A DNA stretch of 64,000 nt from Pseudisothecium myosuroides (lineage: Eukaryota > Streptophyta > Bryopsida > Hypnales > Lembophyllaceae): the NCBI GenBank assembly GCA_951799445.1, contig OX637292.1, forward strand, positions 16,929,296 to 16,993,295. The letters are read 5' to 3'. The stretch's first letter is position 1; every line of letters starts with the position of its first letter. The translations under genes were made by a program, and so were the position numbers. Positions 46,588 through 60,702 of this stretch are shown here, in pieces. The notes under the pieces were generated by a model, which saw only the letters and a program-made list of their open reading frames with translations, was not told the origin of the DNA and ran no database searches.

Positions 46588-49500
46588 CATCATTTCAATA
46601 ATATGGTATTGTAACAAAAATACTTTAGTGGTTTTGAATTAAGTAATTGTTTCGAACTAAATTAAACTAGAATTATATAAATATTGGAAAAATAATTGTT
46701 ATTGATAAATATTAAATTAATGTTGATGTATTACTCTTGCAATGTACTTTGTGTCAACAAAACTTCAATTTTTCTTTTCATCAACATTGATTCAATATGG
46801 GACATATTCTTAGATATAGAATTCTATCCCAAAAAATACATCCTTGGACGTTTTTATTTGTAGAAAATAGGAAAAAAAAATTCAAAAAAATTCAAAATTG
46901 GTCATTTGGAAGGAATATGTCCACCTACTTTTATTTTTATTTGAAATTTCTATAAAATAATATATTCTTAGATGCCTTTTGGTAGGAATATGTCCGCCTA
47001 CTATAAAAATATACTATAGAATTTCAAATAAAAATAATTAAACTAAACCAGTCAATAGTATTAAAAAATCCTAAAACCAAATGTGTGACAATTTAACAAA
47101 ATTGGCTTTTAAATATAAAATGATTTTTAAATTTTTCTGAAAAATAAGGGATACAATTATAATCAAAAATTATAGTTATCGATTTTTTGTTTTTGGCATT
47201 GGGTTCATAGTTCAAAAGTTATAGCATTGAACAAATACCAATTTTGCAAAGCACTACAAAAACGGTTGGTTTTTCTTGCAATGGCCCTAATCATCCAAAC
47301 TCCTGCAATTATTGAATTAATAGGTGCATTCTTTGTTTCTACATTAAACAATGAAGTCATCCATCGACCACTTTTTAGCCTCAATGTCCTTCAAGGGTTA
47401 ATATTCTTCTCTTTGTTTCCTCTATTTTGCAACTAAGTTTGAGTGAAAGTTCTTTTATATTATTTCTAAGAGATGAAATCATGTGTCTTCTGTAAGTCAT
47501 AAATATTTCAGATTTATTAGTAAATTACCATGATATTTTGAAGAAAAAGTTTAAAAAATTCATAACTAAGTCAAAATTAGCTCAAAAAATCTGATTTTTT
47601 TCCATAGGTGTATTTTATAGTGAAAAAAATCATAAAATAAACAAAATTTATGTATAGAACTATAAATAAAAATCAATGGACTATAGTAATAGGTCCAATG
47701 TTCAATATGCAATAAAATGTTCAATTTTAGAAAATTTTGAAATTGGAGTATAATTAGATTTATTACGCTCTCAGGGGGTGCATTATATAGGATGTTTGTT
47801 GGTACCGTGTGTTCAAGCCTCTATTATATAGGGGCTATGTACGTAAATTTTTTAAATTTCTATAGTGCTATGTTTACTCCTAAATTTTTTAATTAGGTAC
47901 ATTTCATGTACCCTATATTTCATAATAATTTATTTTTTCACAATTGTTTTTTATCCTATGCTCATTATAAATACTATGTTCATTATTACATTAGAACCTT
48001 AGCAAAAATTGTTCATTACAACATTGGCAAAATTTTTATAAAAACTTGATCGGTTCAAATTGATAGTCATAATTGAAAACTTCACATATAGAAAAATATA
48101 CACAAAACAAGAGTCCGTCATCTTGAAACTACTTTCAAACATTCAATACATTCAATACATCTCACTAAAAATTAACATAGCTTCTTTTACCTTGATAACA
48201 TGCTCCAAAAAATTTCATGACATTTAGACATCCAAAAGTATCCGAAACAGCAAGATTCTTCAAAACCGGTGAAATTGAAGAAAGTTTGTGGAGTTGACTA
48301 GAGTTCTGGGGGCATACAAATTCGGAATGGGGTCAAAATGGGGTCTTTTCTTACTCCCTCATACCTACTAAAGAACCTAGGCTAGGTACTTTCTTCATAA
48401 ATGATAAACTCCAATAGTTAAATGGGAGTGTACCACATAAGATTAAGCTTCATTTCATTAGTTGGGCTCAAATTCCAAAAAGATCATTTACATTGCTTAA
48501 AATTTAGACCAAGAATAAGAATGTAGGAGTTGCCAAAATACACTAGAAGGGCATTTTTTGTGATCCGTGGCACACAAATCCTCATTTTTAGAAAATTCTT
48601 GGACATCCCAACAAGGCTCTTCTTGTGTGTGTTGGAATAAGGAGAATATTTTCTATCAAACCAAAAAAGAATTGATAAACATATGGTACTATACATCCTC
48701 TAGAAATTTCTTTTTATTGTCCAAAAGCAACAAATTGGATTCCTCCGGTTGAGGTGAACTAGACTATTACCATCTAAACTCCAATTCTACCCCCATGTAC
48801 CTATGATGAATATATTTATTCTGAAATGTACCCAGTAGGTACATATGAACAAAATTGAAAAGAATGATGATAGATTGGTGCACCTTATATTGGTTATTGG
48901 CTCTATACTAAACTATTTTTTACAAATTTTAGAACGTAGTATTAGAGAGAATTCGAGTCCTGTAAAGAGCTGTGAGTTCCTACAAGTTCTTCCAGAAGTT
49001 CTGCTAAGTTCCCGACTGCTGAAATTGTACCATTGCAGCAAGGTGACATAGCCAAATGTCTGCTACATCAATTTTTTTACTTTTTATTTCTTTAAAATGA
49101 AATTTGGAAGATTTTTTTTTTTTTTTTGTAAATTTGATTTTGACAATCCATCCCGTGGTTCACAGCTTGGGGACAAATTGGAGAACAAGCCTAAAACGAC
49201 CCTTTCTTGCCCCCAAGTTCCCTCTACTGCTAGATTGGCAATCAATGAGATTGTTTTGCAAATGAAAGCAAATGAATGGTGATTAAATGAATGAAATGAC
49301 ATTTAGAAAAAGGTGATTTTTAATGAAAATTGGTTAATTGGATGAAAATTTTAAGATAAGAAGACAATATTTTTGTGTAAATTTAACATTTAAAAAATAA
49401 ATTTAACTGTCTTGAGTTTTTTGCCACCCTAACAACTAACAAGGAATTTGGATCTTCTATGGATTATGCCTTCACAAATATTTATGTAGAATAGCAACAT

Positions 49501-50841
49501 TTTTGCTATTAATTTGCTAATAAGTTATAATGATAATTGCACAATGTAAAGAAAATCACAAATTTAATGCAATACCATCATTGATACTTATGAGTTCGCA
49601 AAAAACTCATATCAATCAAAGCATGCACTTGTTTGAATTTGTTCTACATAAAAATACTTTATGAATTTTGAGAGTTGAAAATAGATTAACCCAAAATTAA
49701 TCTTGGAGTCTCATGAAATCAATTGAGGCTGCACAATCAACTATAGAAGTAGTTTGCAATTAGGTGAAGTTACCTTTTGTTTCATGATAAATACACTAGA
49801 ACTTCTATAAAGAGCCAAGTTGGGACCGGTCTGATACATTACATTAGAGAGGTTTATTACATTGAGGGTCATTTGCGTTCATGACATTTGTATGTGAGCC
49901 AGGCTACAACATGCAATCAATATTACTATTAGAGAGGTTTATTAATTTAGAGAGTGCTGTTTTTTGGAAGTTATACTTTACCATCTTGATCTTTTCACCT
50001 TGCATGAAGAGTCATCTACAATCTTGCATGAGGTCTCTGGGAAAATCCAAATTACAAACCATCAATACTGATAATTGAAAAACATAAGCATGAAGAATTA
50101 TAAATAACTATTTTGAAAACATCAGACACTCGAACTCACTTCAATGAATTGATTATTCTCTACCTTAGCTTAGAGGTTCAGCGTTCTGTACTGAGCTTAG
50201 TGTCGAAGCAAATTCTCCCTGAAAGTGCAATGACTTGAGGACTCAATAAAAAGCACACAATACCAGGTCCAGCAGGTGTTTCCGACAAGAGCTAGCCAAG
50301 GTCTTCGCTGAAGAAGAGGACACCGATAAGTTTCTACAGTTCTGTCCCTTCCATTACAACACATACCATGGACGGGTGGTCCATGGTAGGTCGAATCCAC
50401 AGCCTGCCTAGACGTTCCCTGCTACAAAATAGGTACAATAGAACATGCCCAACTATGAGTGGTTCTAGCGCGCTGAGGAGCAAAGATGTCGAAGGTAAAA
50501 CATATTTTGAGAAATCCTTCAACCCATACGGTATTCGACCATATTTCCAAATTGAATTACAAGAACGCATTTCCAGCACCTGCAAAATTCAATCAGGGTC
50601 ATCAATTTGGTCGAAAATTTTAGATCGACTCCTATTTTTCTCTAGCATAGGGTTAGCACCCCCACTTTAACACAACTGAGGGATAACTCTATTATCAAAT
50701 TTATATGTTACGTAGCAAAGCATTGCAGACGCGTCCATATTCGATGTCATCTCACTAACAGGCAATCATAGAAGTACCTCTTTGTGTCGCTGATGCTAAA
50801 AGTTGCAGCGGAAGGAGTCATGTTGGAGTACAAAGCGAAGG
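46588..50841. other. AT-rich intergenic region
   Basis: No supported gene. 48160-48440 is a truncated copy of the promoter-like block seen at 7560 and 11640 ('tcactaaaaattaacatag', 'ttttcttactccctca', 'cctaggctaggtac'). A TTAA-family end may lie at 47390-47400 (CTTCAAGGGTTAA). 50200-50700 is GC-richer with short overlapping frames on both strands but no domain; it lies downstream of MTA. Confidence 0.45.
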
Positions 50842-53800
50842 TCAATCGAGCAGCATTTCATTATCTTGAGGCGCCTTCTCATCCACGTTGGTCACAATTG
50901 TACTACTTACAGTTACCGTTGAAACTGCAGTTAAGACCTCAACTTTATGTGTAGATGCTGGAGAGCTCTTCGTTTGAGTGGATGCTGAATCATTGCCAGG
51001 AACACTAGTCTTGTTGTCTGGGCCTCCAGTTCGTGTAGGTGGTTCAGGAGGCTGAATAACTTGATCTGGATAAGCTGCTTTATATCGTGCACGCAACCCC
51101 TCATCCACGAGGCGTACTCCATTCAGCTGATTTCCGAGTGACATCCACCTGTGGACAAGCACGCTTCCCATCTTAAAAAGCAAAGACGGCTTGAGCCAAA
51201 TACGACACCTTTCGCAGCATTTTTCTTACAGATATACTGAAAGAACAATTCAAGAATGAGGAAGGACAAGACAGCTCTACCTAATAACGTAACCTCACAA
51301 GGATAATGTAATCTTAAATGCTTGTTACCAGTAATCCAACCCTAACGATTTGATAGGTATTCTCTCACTTGAAAATACTTGTTCTGAACTAAGCACCGGC
51401 TGTTAAAACAGCACTCAAGAACAAGTATATCAAAAAGACTTGAGAAATATACAGCATACCCTGCATGTGTGTTATGCATTCGAGCAAACAACTCTAGCTT
51501 TCGGGTTCTAGGGCTTATCCGCTCCAACAAAGGGTACATCTGCAGGCAGCAGGACATTCTTAGTACACGATGAACTTGGAAAATTCACATCTACACATAG
51601 AAATAGCAGAGTCAGACAGGAAGTGACAATTCAAACATGTGTGTTCAAAAATTATCCATCGTAAGTAAATTGTCGAAGGAATGAGAAAAGAAATACCAAA
51701 TCTTACCTCATCCGGTTTCCGGCTTGTTTCTCGAACTTCTGCAACGATAACATCCGTGTCAATGTTGCGATTGACGTCAGGATGCCCTTTAATACCCACT
51801 AGACAGTGCTCCTTGCTGTGATTTAGCCAGTGCCCAGTTCTGCCCGTTCGGATTATTCGCTGCAGCTGGTTGGTTTTGACCCAAATGATTTCTTCTACTC
51901 TCTTGTAACCCCATAACTCCAAGCTGATTGCACAATTCCCAGAATGGACAAGATCAGCGTGTGGTAATGTTCTCGAGACGCAATCAAAAGAATAGGAAGT
52001 CATACGCATAATAACTTGACTGACACACGCTACAAGCATGCGCGTATTCATTAAGATCACCAGTTCAATTTATTTAAATGCAAACGAAGGAAAGAAGTTA
52101 CCATTCCCGCCCAAGCTCCATCGCACGACCAGTGACCCAAAGAAATATGAGTCCATCTGTTTGCAGAGCTGGTACATTCAAGTTTCGCATTTCATCATCG
52201 GCCATGGTTCCGTAGGGTAACTCCATATGGATGTCCCAAGGAGGATCTGCCATAATGACTCCAAACTTCCCCAATACATCCATCTTAAAATTACGAATAT
52301 CGCATTGGACCCATTGAGGCTCCCCTAGTTCTGCATCTGAGCAATACTCTGCACGCTGAGGTCTGGATCCTGGTCTTTGATTAGGCGGAATGCCCGGAGT
52401 CATAGTCAGGTCTGGAACATCAGGAATCGGGTCTAACTCATAGTGCACGTACTTGCATGTCTGCATCCATCGTACACACAGCGCACATGAAACTCAAGGC
52501 CACGATTAAGAGAGACAAAGGAAACAGTAGGCAACTCTGCAATTAATTAGAATCTTAAATAGATCCACTAAAAACAAAAATAAGAGATGGAACAGAAGCT
52601 ATCAGATCAGCATCTATTGTTATCCAATAAAAGGTGAAAAGGAATAATAAGAAAAAGGGTCAGGAGGTCGCCTCGTAAAGCAAGAAAACGCACCTTCATG
52701 TGACGGCAAGTGTCCAGAAAAGAGCAGTCTCCAAGATTTGAGTCAGTGTGTGGAGCAATAATTCGACGGAAATGCATCTGATTTGGAGTTTACACAGGAT
52801 ATAGTTAATATATAAGAGAACTAATGAGTTCATTAAAACATAGATAAATAAAAGGTTTGAGCTTCAATGGAACTTGATCTTGCTTCAATAGTATCTGGAT
52901 AATGCAACTCAGAAATTTCAAGTTCGACAACATGAGGTTGAAAAGTGCAGGCTAAGATTGATAAATGCACACAAATTTTTCAATTATCCGCAAAACCTAC
53001 TGCATCTTTCTAGAGAAGCAATCGATTTCCAAGACACCTCTGCTTTACTAGCTCTCCATCATAGAAAACGGCAAATCCAAAGATTTAGATCTCCTTAAAA
53101 GGCAAGGAGAAATAAACCTGCAAACACACAGGCAACTAGAGTAAAAGTCGTGCAGAGTTCTACCTTCTTACAAGCAATGAAATAATTACGCTGGTGCCGA
53201 CAGTCCTCCTTTGTGAGAGCTGCACAGTACTCTTTCAGTGCAGAACCTCCCTTGGTCTTGAACTGTGCACAAGACAACATACAAAACACTCAGGTACGAT
53301 CAGATATCAAAACACATTTTCACTTCTTGAGCATCCTCAGACTAGGCTAGCGAGACGTACTAAAATCCATCAGTTTAAATCTCACGTATATGTCTGAGTG
53401 ATACTAACCTTCGCTGCGTTTGCTGTTTCTTTGGCAGTAGGACGATGCAAAAGCTCTAGGAGCTCCTCGGCTGTCTTAGACTGCTGTTGCTCTTTGAATG
53501 ACTTTTTATGCAACAAGGCATCGATATCCTCCTCGTCAGCTGGCCCTCGCCCCTTCCCACCTATGTTCCCATGGAGGCTTGGACCATGTGGAGGCCTTAG
53601 AAAGGGAGCACCAAAACCAGGACCTCCTCCAGGCATACCCAGCATGCCCATACCCCGAGGTCCGCTTCGTGGAACCATGAGAGGGGGAACTCCTCCGCCT
53701 GGAAACATGGGGCCTCCAGGTGGCGGCGGCCCTCCCTGATGATGATCCCACATATCAGGCCTTGTAGACAGACCATGAGGGCCTCCATTTGGCTCCATCA

Positions 53801-55549
53801 CCCCTCTATGATGGTCCATCAGTGGAGGTGGGGGCAAGCATCCCCCGGGAAGCTCCTTCATCAACCGTCCTCGATCAAAATTCAGAACCAAAACATGCAG
53901 ACCTCCATATCGATAATCCTCTATCTCCTCAATCTGTAGACCTCCTGCTTCGGTCATTGCCCGCAGGGCATAATCCACAGCAGTAATACCACCTGTCTCA
54001 CCAACACCTCCCACTTCATGAAGCGCGTCCATCTCAAAGGGACTCACCTCTTTGGCGAGCATTCGGCGGTGGATGTTCACGGAATCTATGGGCAAAGCTG
54101 TCGTGTGTGACAGTAAACATCCAGCAACCATGGCCTTCACGACTCCTAATGCATTCATAGGCCGGCCACCATCCCAACCCCAACTGTCGGCTCCCCATCC
54201 CTCACCCACTGAACCATCGCCTCCACCCCAAGAGTCTCCTGGCAATCTTGGTCCGCCTAAGTCCACATCCTTATATGGAGCACCGAGGATGCCCCTCTGC
54301 TCGACAGAGCCATTTGACAATCCTCCGGAAAAGCTCGGTCCATGACCTGCATACCTAGGACCAGTCACAGGTTCTCTATGGTCTCCACCACTAACCTTAT
54401 GAACACTGCCGGACTTCTTCTGCACGTCCTCCCGATTCTCAGTTGCCCTATTAATACTTTTCAGCTCCAGTCCACCAAACACCGACGCGACCTGCACATG
54501 ATCAGCTTCAGTCTCACAGCAATCAAGCAAGACATCATTCATTACCATCAAGGTTTCACCTTGGTCAGGTTTAGCAAAAAACCGTCCCATTCGCAGACCG
54601 GCTTCGCAATACACTTAAGAGACCAGCTACATTGACAGAATTCTCTAAACCCTAGGCAAAGCTTTCTGTAAACAAACAGCAAAGAGACAAATTTATCAAT
54701 CTCTGGCTCCAAGGATAGACCAAACTAAAGGACCAAGGCTTCACGGTTTAAAAATAACCAAATTGATTGATCATATAGTGAGAAATCTAATTCACATGCG
54801 GCCAAATTCTACATCACTAGAATCAGTGAAGAACACTCCAAGCGTTGTAAAAATATTAAATAAAATTGGACAATGAGAGCCTCCATACGATCTATTCAAA
54901 ACTGCTCATAAAAGATTCATGAAGTCCAGCTTGGGCTTCTTGGTCCTCTAGGGGTTAAGTAGTGAAACGTTTTCAGAGTCCTAGTCCGACGGTAAGCTCA
55001 CACAGCGTCCTATTTACCGTTGTAAGGTACAGATATTTCAAATTTACAACATGTAGATAAATAAGAGCAACAGGAGAAGTCTTATTTCCGCTTCGACAAC
55101 GTCATCACTCAAACACCGACTCAACCCATTCTTTCAATGAAATTGTCGCTAAAAATATGCACAGTAGAGGCTGCAGTTCCAGACTGGCACATCGAAAGAT
55201 CAATGCAAGGCACCTTGCTCATCAAAAAATGATCAGAGAATCCACAACATCACGTCCGAAAAATCATCAATCACCACGCCGTGAGAAGCGCGTTACACTG
55301 TAAAAATCCAAAACCCTAAACCCCGCCATGGAGCAATCCTCCACTCTACCAGAACAAAACAAAAAGCAGTACAAATCCTACCTTGAGCGACAGCTCGACG
55401 GCCGTTTCGAGATGCGGCACCGTGACAGCTAAGCTCCTCGACTGCTCCAGACCGATTCGTCGCAAGTGCTCCACTTTGCCTTGCACTTGGCGTAACTGCT
55501 CCCGCAATGCCACCATTTCCTCCTCCCCTCCTTCCATTTGGACCTCCAT
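50842..55549 (-). CDS. MTA: mRNA N6-adenosine methyltransferase catalytic subunit (METTL3/MTA), 8 exons
   Basis: Exons (minus): 55549-55382, 54491-53409, 53262-53164, 52777-52694, 52460-52102, 51923-51707, 51539-51460, 51148-50842. Total 2397 nt, 798 aa; phases fit throughout. It transfers methyl from S-adenosylmethionine to adenosine in mRNA, in the nucleus, with MTB (METTL14) as partner. Visible: N-terminal helical segment (exon 1), LSLK|VASVF join, a long Gly/Pro/Met-rich linker, the [18 protein letters not shown] helix, CCCH zinc fingers at about 430-486, the DPPW catalytic motif at 550-553, then [29 protein letters not shown] and the C-terminal [11 protein letters not shown]. It is longer than the 685 aa I recall for Arabidopsis, mostly through the linker and a Thr/Ser-rich tail. 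The start ATG has G at -3 and +4. The exon 2 acceptor (TGTGCAG|GTCGCG) was chosen by phase and homology; the frame stays open to 54614 upstream. Confidence 0.94.
54721..54958. mobile_element. Short TTAA-family element in MTA intron 1
   Basis: Left side ACTAAAGGACCAAGGCTTC; the reverse complement of the right end is TTAACCCCTAGAGGACCAAG. Both resemble the CCCCTAAAGGACCAAGG terminus of the family. The left TTAA is not intact. About 240 bp, in the intron between exons 1 and 2. Confidence 0.45.
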
Positions 55550-55860
55550 GACTGGAACCCTAACCCTAATCCTCACATCCTCCTCCTCTTCACAACTTGT
55601 CGATCACACACTTCTTCTATCTATCGAAAATCGCGGTAACTGCTCGTCTCTCCCACTTCCTATCGACATGATAACAATTAATATTCATAGAAATGCAGCT
55701 CGTCACTTCCGCGGCTTCATAGCTGCAGAAATCGGCGAAATGGGTGAGATCGAATCTATTTATTTTCCTTTCAAACACTTCAGTTCATCGAACTTCGCTG
55801 CAGGAAAAGATACAAATTGTAAATTGTTGAAACTTCCCTAGAATCAAAACAGCATCGCAA
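55550..55860 (-). promoter_or_regulatory. MTA 5' UTR and proximal promoter
   Basis: The telo-box repeat CCCTAACCCTAATCC at 55558-55572 lies just upstream of the MTA start, followed by a CT-rich stretch (antisense view), typical of plant housekeeping transcription starts. The plus-strand frame here is antisense to exon 1 and is not a gene. Confidence 0.5.
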
Positions 55861-56059
55861 GTGCATCTGCCGCAGAATCGAACAAACTATCATTACTATC
55901 CTGTTTCAGAAATCAGAAAAGAGCAAAACAAACTAAGCTTACGCATATGCCAGTCCTCGGAACAGGCCGGGGGTTGAAAATCAGTAACATTTTTTTCAAA
56001 TATCCAAGGCACTGGAGGTATGTTTGCACGTGGTGTTAAAGAGTGTTGTTATTAAGGGT

Positions 56060-57165
56060 CTTAGGGCATCTCCACCGGTTCATTCTAAACGGTCCCTTCA
56101 AAGGGTTTCCTGTGCCCTCAAGCAAAACAAGGACCCACCAGTTGCAGCCTGTCATTGTTTTCAACGCCGGCCACTAAAAGTTTTTGTCACCACACTTGAA
56201 GCTCCTGTCCCTCGCACGTTTGATTCCATTCATGGCATTGACGAGAAGACCAAGTCACAGCACATATTCCAATGGCGCCGCATAGGGGGAGGAACAGCTG
56301 CCCACCGAGCAAGGCACAGCAAGTGTTTTTTCCATTTTGAGACCGGGATGAGATTTACAGTTAAATTTTTTGTTGAGGCCTCACCAATTCACCAAGAAGA
56401 CATTTAAACTTACAATTTAAAGTTAGGACTCATCAGTTGTCCATGAAGAGATTTAAATTTAAGATTTTTTTGTTCTTGGTTCCATTTTGACACCAAGAAG
56501 AGATTTGAATTTCATTTCTTGGTCCCATTTTGGAACCAAGAAGTGATTTAAACTCTTTTTAGTTTTTTCATGGACTTATCAATTGACCAAGAATCAACTT
56601 AAACTTTCAATTTGAAATTAGGAGTCATCAATTTACCAAGATAGTGGAAACAATATGAGAATAGAGTGAGTTTGTTTGGGTTTAAAATTCCTAAACCAAA
56701 ATAGTACTCTTTTCCAATATGAATTCATTATATTTAGATGTTTCAAGTTTCATATTTATTGGAATTCATATTTGAAAAGAAAATACTATTTTGATTACTT
56801 TTGATTTGAATTCCGTTAAAACATGAAAGTGTGTTGAGGTGCGTTGAGGTGGACTTCAACCCACCTCAACACACTTTTTAGTTTTTATTTTGATCTCAAT
56901 TCAAATACAAAAAAGCTCCCAGTTTGTGCCTCCGTTTTTCAACCAGGGTGCTCATCAAGACTTTTTGGCCTCACAATAGCCCGATGCCCAGTGCTTGGTA
57001 CTTGACCGGCGTTAATTCCCACAAGCACAAGAGTTGAAGAAACCTGAGAGGTTGTATTTGAATGGCGGGTGACTGGTGGGTTTCTCCAACAACGCCAGTC
57101 TCGCTTGGGTGTCTGACACACTCCAAACCAACAATAGCGCGTTGGATTTGTGGAGATGCTCTTAG
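56060..57165. mobile_element. Element with AGAGCATCTCCAC-type ends, about 1.1 kb
   Basis: Left end CTTAGGGCATCTCCACC; the reverse complement of the right end is CTAAGAGCATCTCCAC. It belongs with the short element at 33788-34071. Inside are further mirrored sequences: 'ttcttggtcccattttggaaccaagaag' at 56517-56544 and GTGTGTTGAGGTG with CACCTCAACACAC near 56830-56875, plus repeated 'accaagaagagattt' words. A 127-codon frame at 56024-56407 crosses its edge and has no recognised domain. A lone right-type end (GGCGATGCTCTTAAG) is at about 57554. Confidence 0.6.
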
Positions 57166-59086
57166 AGACTCTCTAGCCATTCACAGCCAACATGGCTAAC
57201 GAAATGGATTAGCGGAGCCATGCAACTCCCGGGGCAGCATCCATCTCCCACTCATCCCTGCCCTATTGGACACACCAAACAAAGTCAATCAAATGCATTA
57301 ATGACTTGGAAGAATGAAGAGCCAATCAACATGTGAATCAATTAAAAAATTGTAAGAAATGGCCAACAAATCAACAAACCCGACAAGATCAAGCCCAGGT
57401 CAAAGCATGGCGGGGACTGGGAGCTAGTGTTTGAAGAGCTCATTTTGGAGTAACGGCCGTTTTTTTTTGTATTTGGCCAAGTCCGCGGTCGAACACTTTT
57501 TCTTGACCGGCCACGCCCAAGCCCGAGCTAAGGAGCTTCCCAATGAATGGGTGGCGATGCTCTTAAGAACAAATTTAGACCTCCTTCTCGATTGGATTCA
57601 CATTGCAAACAACAAACCTAACACCAAGTAGAAACTTGTTGTCCGTAGTGGTATGATAAAATGCATAAAGTATGTACATTATGGATGAAATTACATCTAT
57701 TCATCTACAGTGACTTGGTGATTTGGTGATTTCATCGTGATCACCTCTGGAAAATATTTTTATAAAATATTCCATTTAAATTTTTAATAGTACAAAATCA
57801 AAACGAGGTGGACTATTTTATACACATTTAGGTACAAAATTGGATACTTAGGTATAAAACTGCACACAATAACTGCACTATGCATTAATAATGCTAACTT
57901 ACACTAATCAAAACTTATACAAATTTGATAAGCACACTAATATAGAAGTTTACAATATTTTTTCTAAATTAGCCATGCTTGACATTCTTATCTTGAATTT
58001 GACTCAAATTTGAAAACTCCTGCTATTTGCTATTGATTTGGCATCAAGTTAGTGGTGCACTCACTTACTTTTCCACAATATATGACTCCATCTTCTTATA
58101 CCAACAAGTCCTCCTAAATCATGTTTGAAAATCAAGCTTCTATAGCACCAATGTTTATCCAAGTATTTCAAAAGGCAAAAAGCACGCATTAACCCTTAAA
58201 GGATAGGAGCTTTCATTTGGCATACATTGGTTAAAAATTGCAACAATTTAGAGTAGTGAAAAAAAATGAAAATGAAAATAAACCCATAAAGTCTTGTTGT
58301 CCTATAATAATCAATAGCATACACTTTCACTCAACATCACTAGGATGTGAGCGGAAAACGACAACTTGTGAGTGAGAAGCGTTGATTTTGGACGGAAAAA
58401 AAAATTGGATGAAAATAGATGAAAAGTGGATTAAAGTAGATGAAAAAATGGATGAATATGGATGGGAAAAAAAATGAAGGTGGATGGAAAAATTGGAAAA
58501 AGGTTGTTAAGAAAAATAGATGAAAAAAGGTCAAAATTGCAAAAAACATTCTAGTCATTCAAAATGGTAATTTCACTACTACAAGGCCTATAACCGTGGA
58601 AGTAAATTGTCCTATGATTGTGGAAGTTAGAATTGAATTGACTTGCTTCTATGCCATATAATAAATCTCAAATAGACCTATTACCATAGAAATTTGTAGT
58701 ACTTATAACCATGTAGACATTTCTTGAATAAGAAATGAAAGACTCCCAATCCTAAACTGAAAAATTAAGGTTTTGTGTTCTATTTTTGGTAACAAAAAAT
58801 TGAATGCAAAACAATAAAGAAGGGAATGAAGGTAGATACACATGATATCAATGATGATATATTATAAACCATAATGCATAATATAGATAGAAGGACGATA
58901 AGACAAATTACATAGTAATCTCAATACTGAAAGTGAAATGGAAGTAGTGGCCCTTTTAGTCTCACTATAAATTCATTGATGAATACACAAGGCACAGAAG
59001 TTGGTATAGTTATGCAGTAAAAAAAATCTAATTTAGAGTTAAATGATTTAATGTCCCACCAAGAAGGATCATCTTTCATTGACTTC
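57166..59086. other. Intergenic, low complexity in part
   Basis: 58385-58530 is a degenerate repeat of GGATGAAAA-like words of about 11-12 bp. A TTAA-family left end (TTAACCCTTAAAGGAT) is at 58189, with no right end found. No supported gene. Confidence 0.5.
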
Positions 59087-60702
59087 ATTGAAATTGAAAC
59101 TCGGAGTATGAATGAAGGCATCTAATGTTGACTCAAGGTTACAAATGACTATGAAAACAAAATAGGGATGCTTACAATTTGCCCATTGTCCTCGCTTGCC
59201 TAAAGATTTTGTAGCCATTTCTTTAAAATAAGGGCTTGAGCACTTTAGAAATGATGAAATGGTGAGTATATATTGTTCAATCCTTGAGTCTGATCCAGAG
59301 TCGAGACCAACAATGCAACAAATCCAAGATGAGGAACCATTGGTACCCAACAAATGCATGCCTTCAATGTAATTGCAGATGCACAATTGTTCGCGTACTT
59401 TATTGTTGGCGCCTTCAGGTTCCGACGAATACATTTTCCGGATCAAATTTTTGGATACTCATTTGATAAAGATGGAATAGGATATGCGGAGACCAAATCT
59501 AAACCTGCTTCTCTGCCAAACAATCTTTTGGGGAAATAACTTGACGTTGTGGAAGCTGAAAGCTGGTAGTTTCAAAGGCCAAAATTTCTTGCCTTGTCAA
59601 ATTGGTGCCCATTTTGACAAGCCATATGGCAAGAACACTAGATCTTAACAACACCCACTTCTGACTTGTCCCCTTCACACAACACTCAATGTCGTCATTG
59701 TAGAAGAAAAATTGCATTTGCTCATTTTGATTCTTCTGATAATTAGTCATCATGCATGTATAAGTTGGTGCTGCTATGGCAATGTTGTTTTGGACAATCC
59801 TCGCCATATATTTTTTCTTTGAAATAGCTTGGAGGGCAAAGCAGCCTTTGCTGAGGTTCCAGGTACGCAACTCATATATTATACACAGGGATCATCGGCA
59901 TTAAAACGGCTCAGAGGACAGCTTTTGTAAAAATAATATCAAATTAAAAAGACCAAAGATTTGGATAAAGACCAAATTAAAAGATAATTAAATGTAAAAA
60001 ATGTTGAATTGCATACATATAGAAAAAAAACTTACAATATATATGAAGAATTGAAACACCTATGTATAGTTTTAAAAATTCTTTAGAAAAAATTCCCTTC
60101 ACTTAAAATTAAATTTTTATTAAAAAGCCCCAAAATTTGGGTAGCTTGTCCTATGATACATGTATTAAAAAATTTATATAATTAGTTTTTTAATGCTATT
60201 ATTGTTCCTAAAGAAATATCATTTTATATATATAATTACCTTTTTGGATTCCTTGTTAAAAGGGCTACAAGAATTTTCTACATTAAAACAAATTGTGTCC
60301 CTTGAAATTGGACTAAAATGCATTATAAGTGATTATAATCAGGGCCATATAATATAGAAGTTGCATACCCAGGGCTGAGGTTTTGGGAAGCTTTGCATTG
60401 TACCATTGAAGCTCATCAAAATTGCTCTCTTGAATTGCTAATACATGAGAAAAATTGTGAGTACTAACTTTTCCTAAATTATCTTCAGTTGCCATTAGAT
60501 CCTCAATATCTGAATTTGTATTTAGATAAACATCTTCAACAATAGGATTCAAGTTTTGAACGCTTGTGGAGGCTCTCTTTGACCTTGTTTGAACACATGG
60601 ATGAAAAAAACTCACTTTGTCTGGGCAGTGTGAATCATACTCACAGCCCAATGGCATATTTGTCTTTGCACTTTTGCAATCCAAATACATCTTCACCTTC
60701 AA
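59087..60702 (-). pseudogene. Broken multi-exon coding relic with a decayed SWIM-like zinc finger
   Basis: Two segments splice in phase: 60702-60369 (ends CCTGG|GTATGC) and 59850-59515 (starts after CCTCAG, ends AAGCAG|GTTTAG), joining ...LPKTSALG to KGCFALQAI. A third segment, 59446-59087, continues the same protein in another frame; the frame shift lies at about 59415-59425, where one extra base separates VFVGT from EGANNKV. The third part ends in CSSPYF, 17 residues, then CKHPYF, which fits a SWIM finger (C-x-C, C-x-H) that has lost its second Cys. SWIM fingers are typical of MULE-type transposases and their host-adopted relatives. I cannot name the family. It is broken, so probably an element relic. 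Confidence 0.5.

Noticed and set aside
53398..54345. Plus-strand Pro/Gly-rich frames
   Set aside because: Antisense to the Gly/Pro-rich linker in MTA exon 2.
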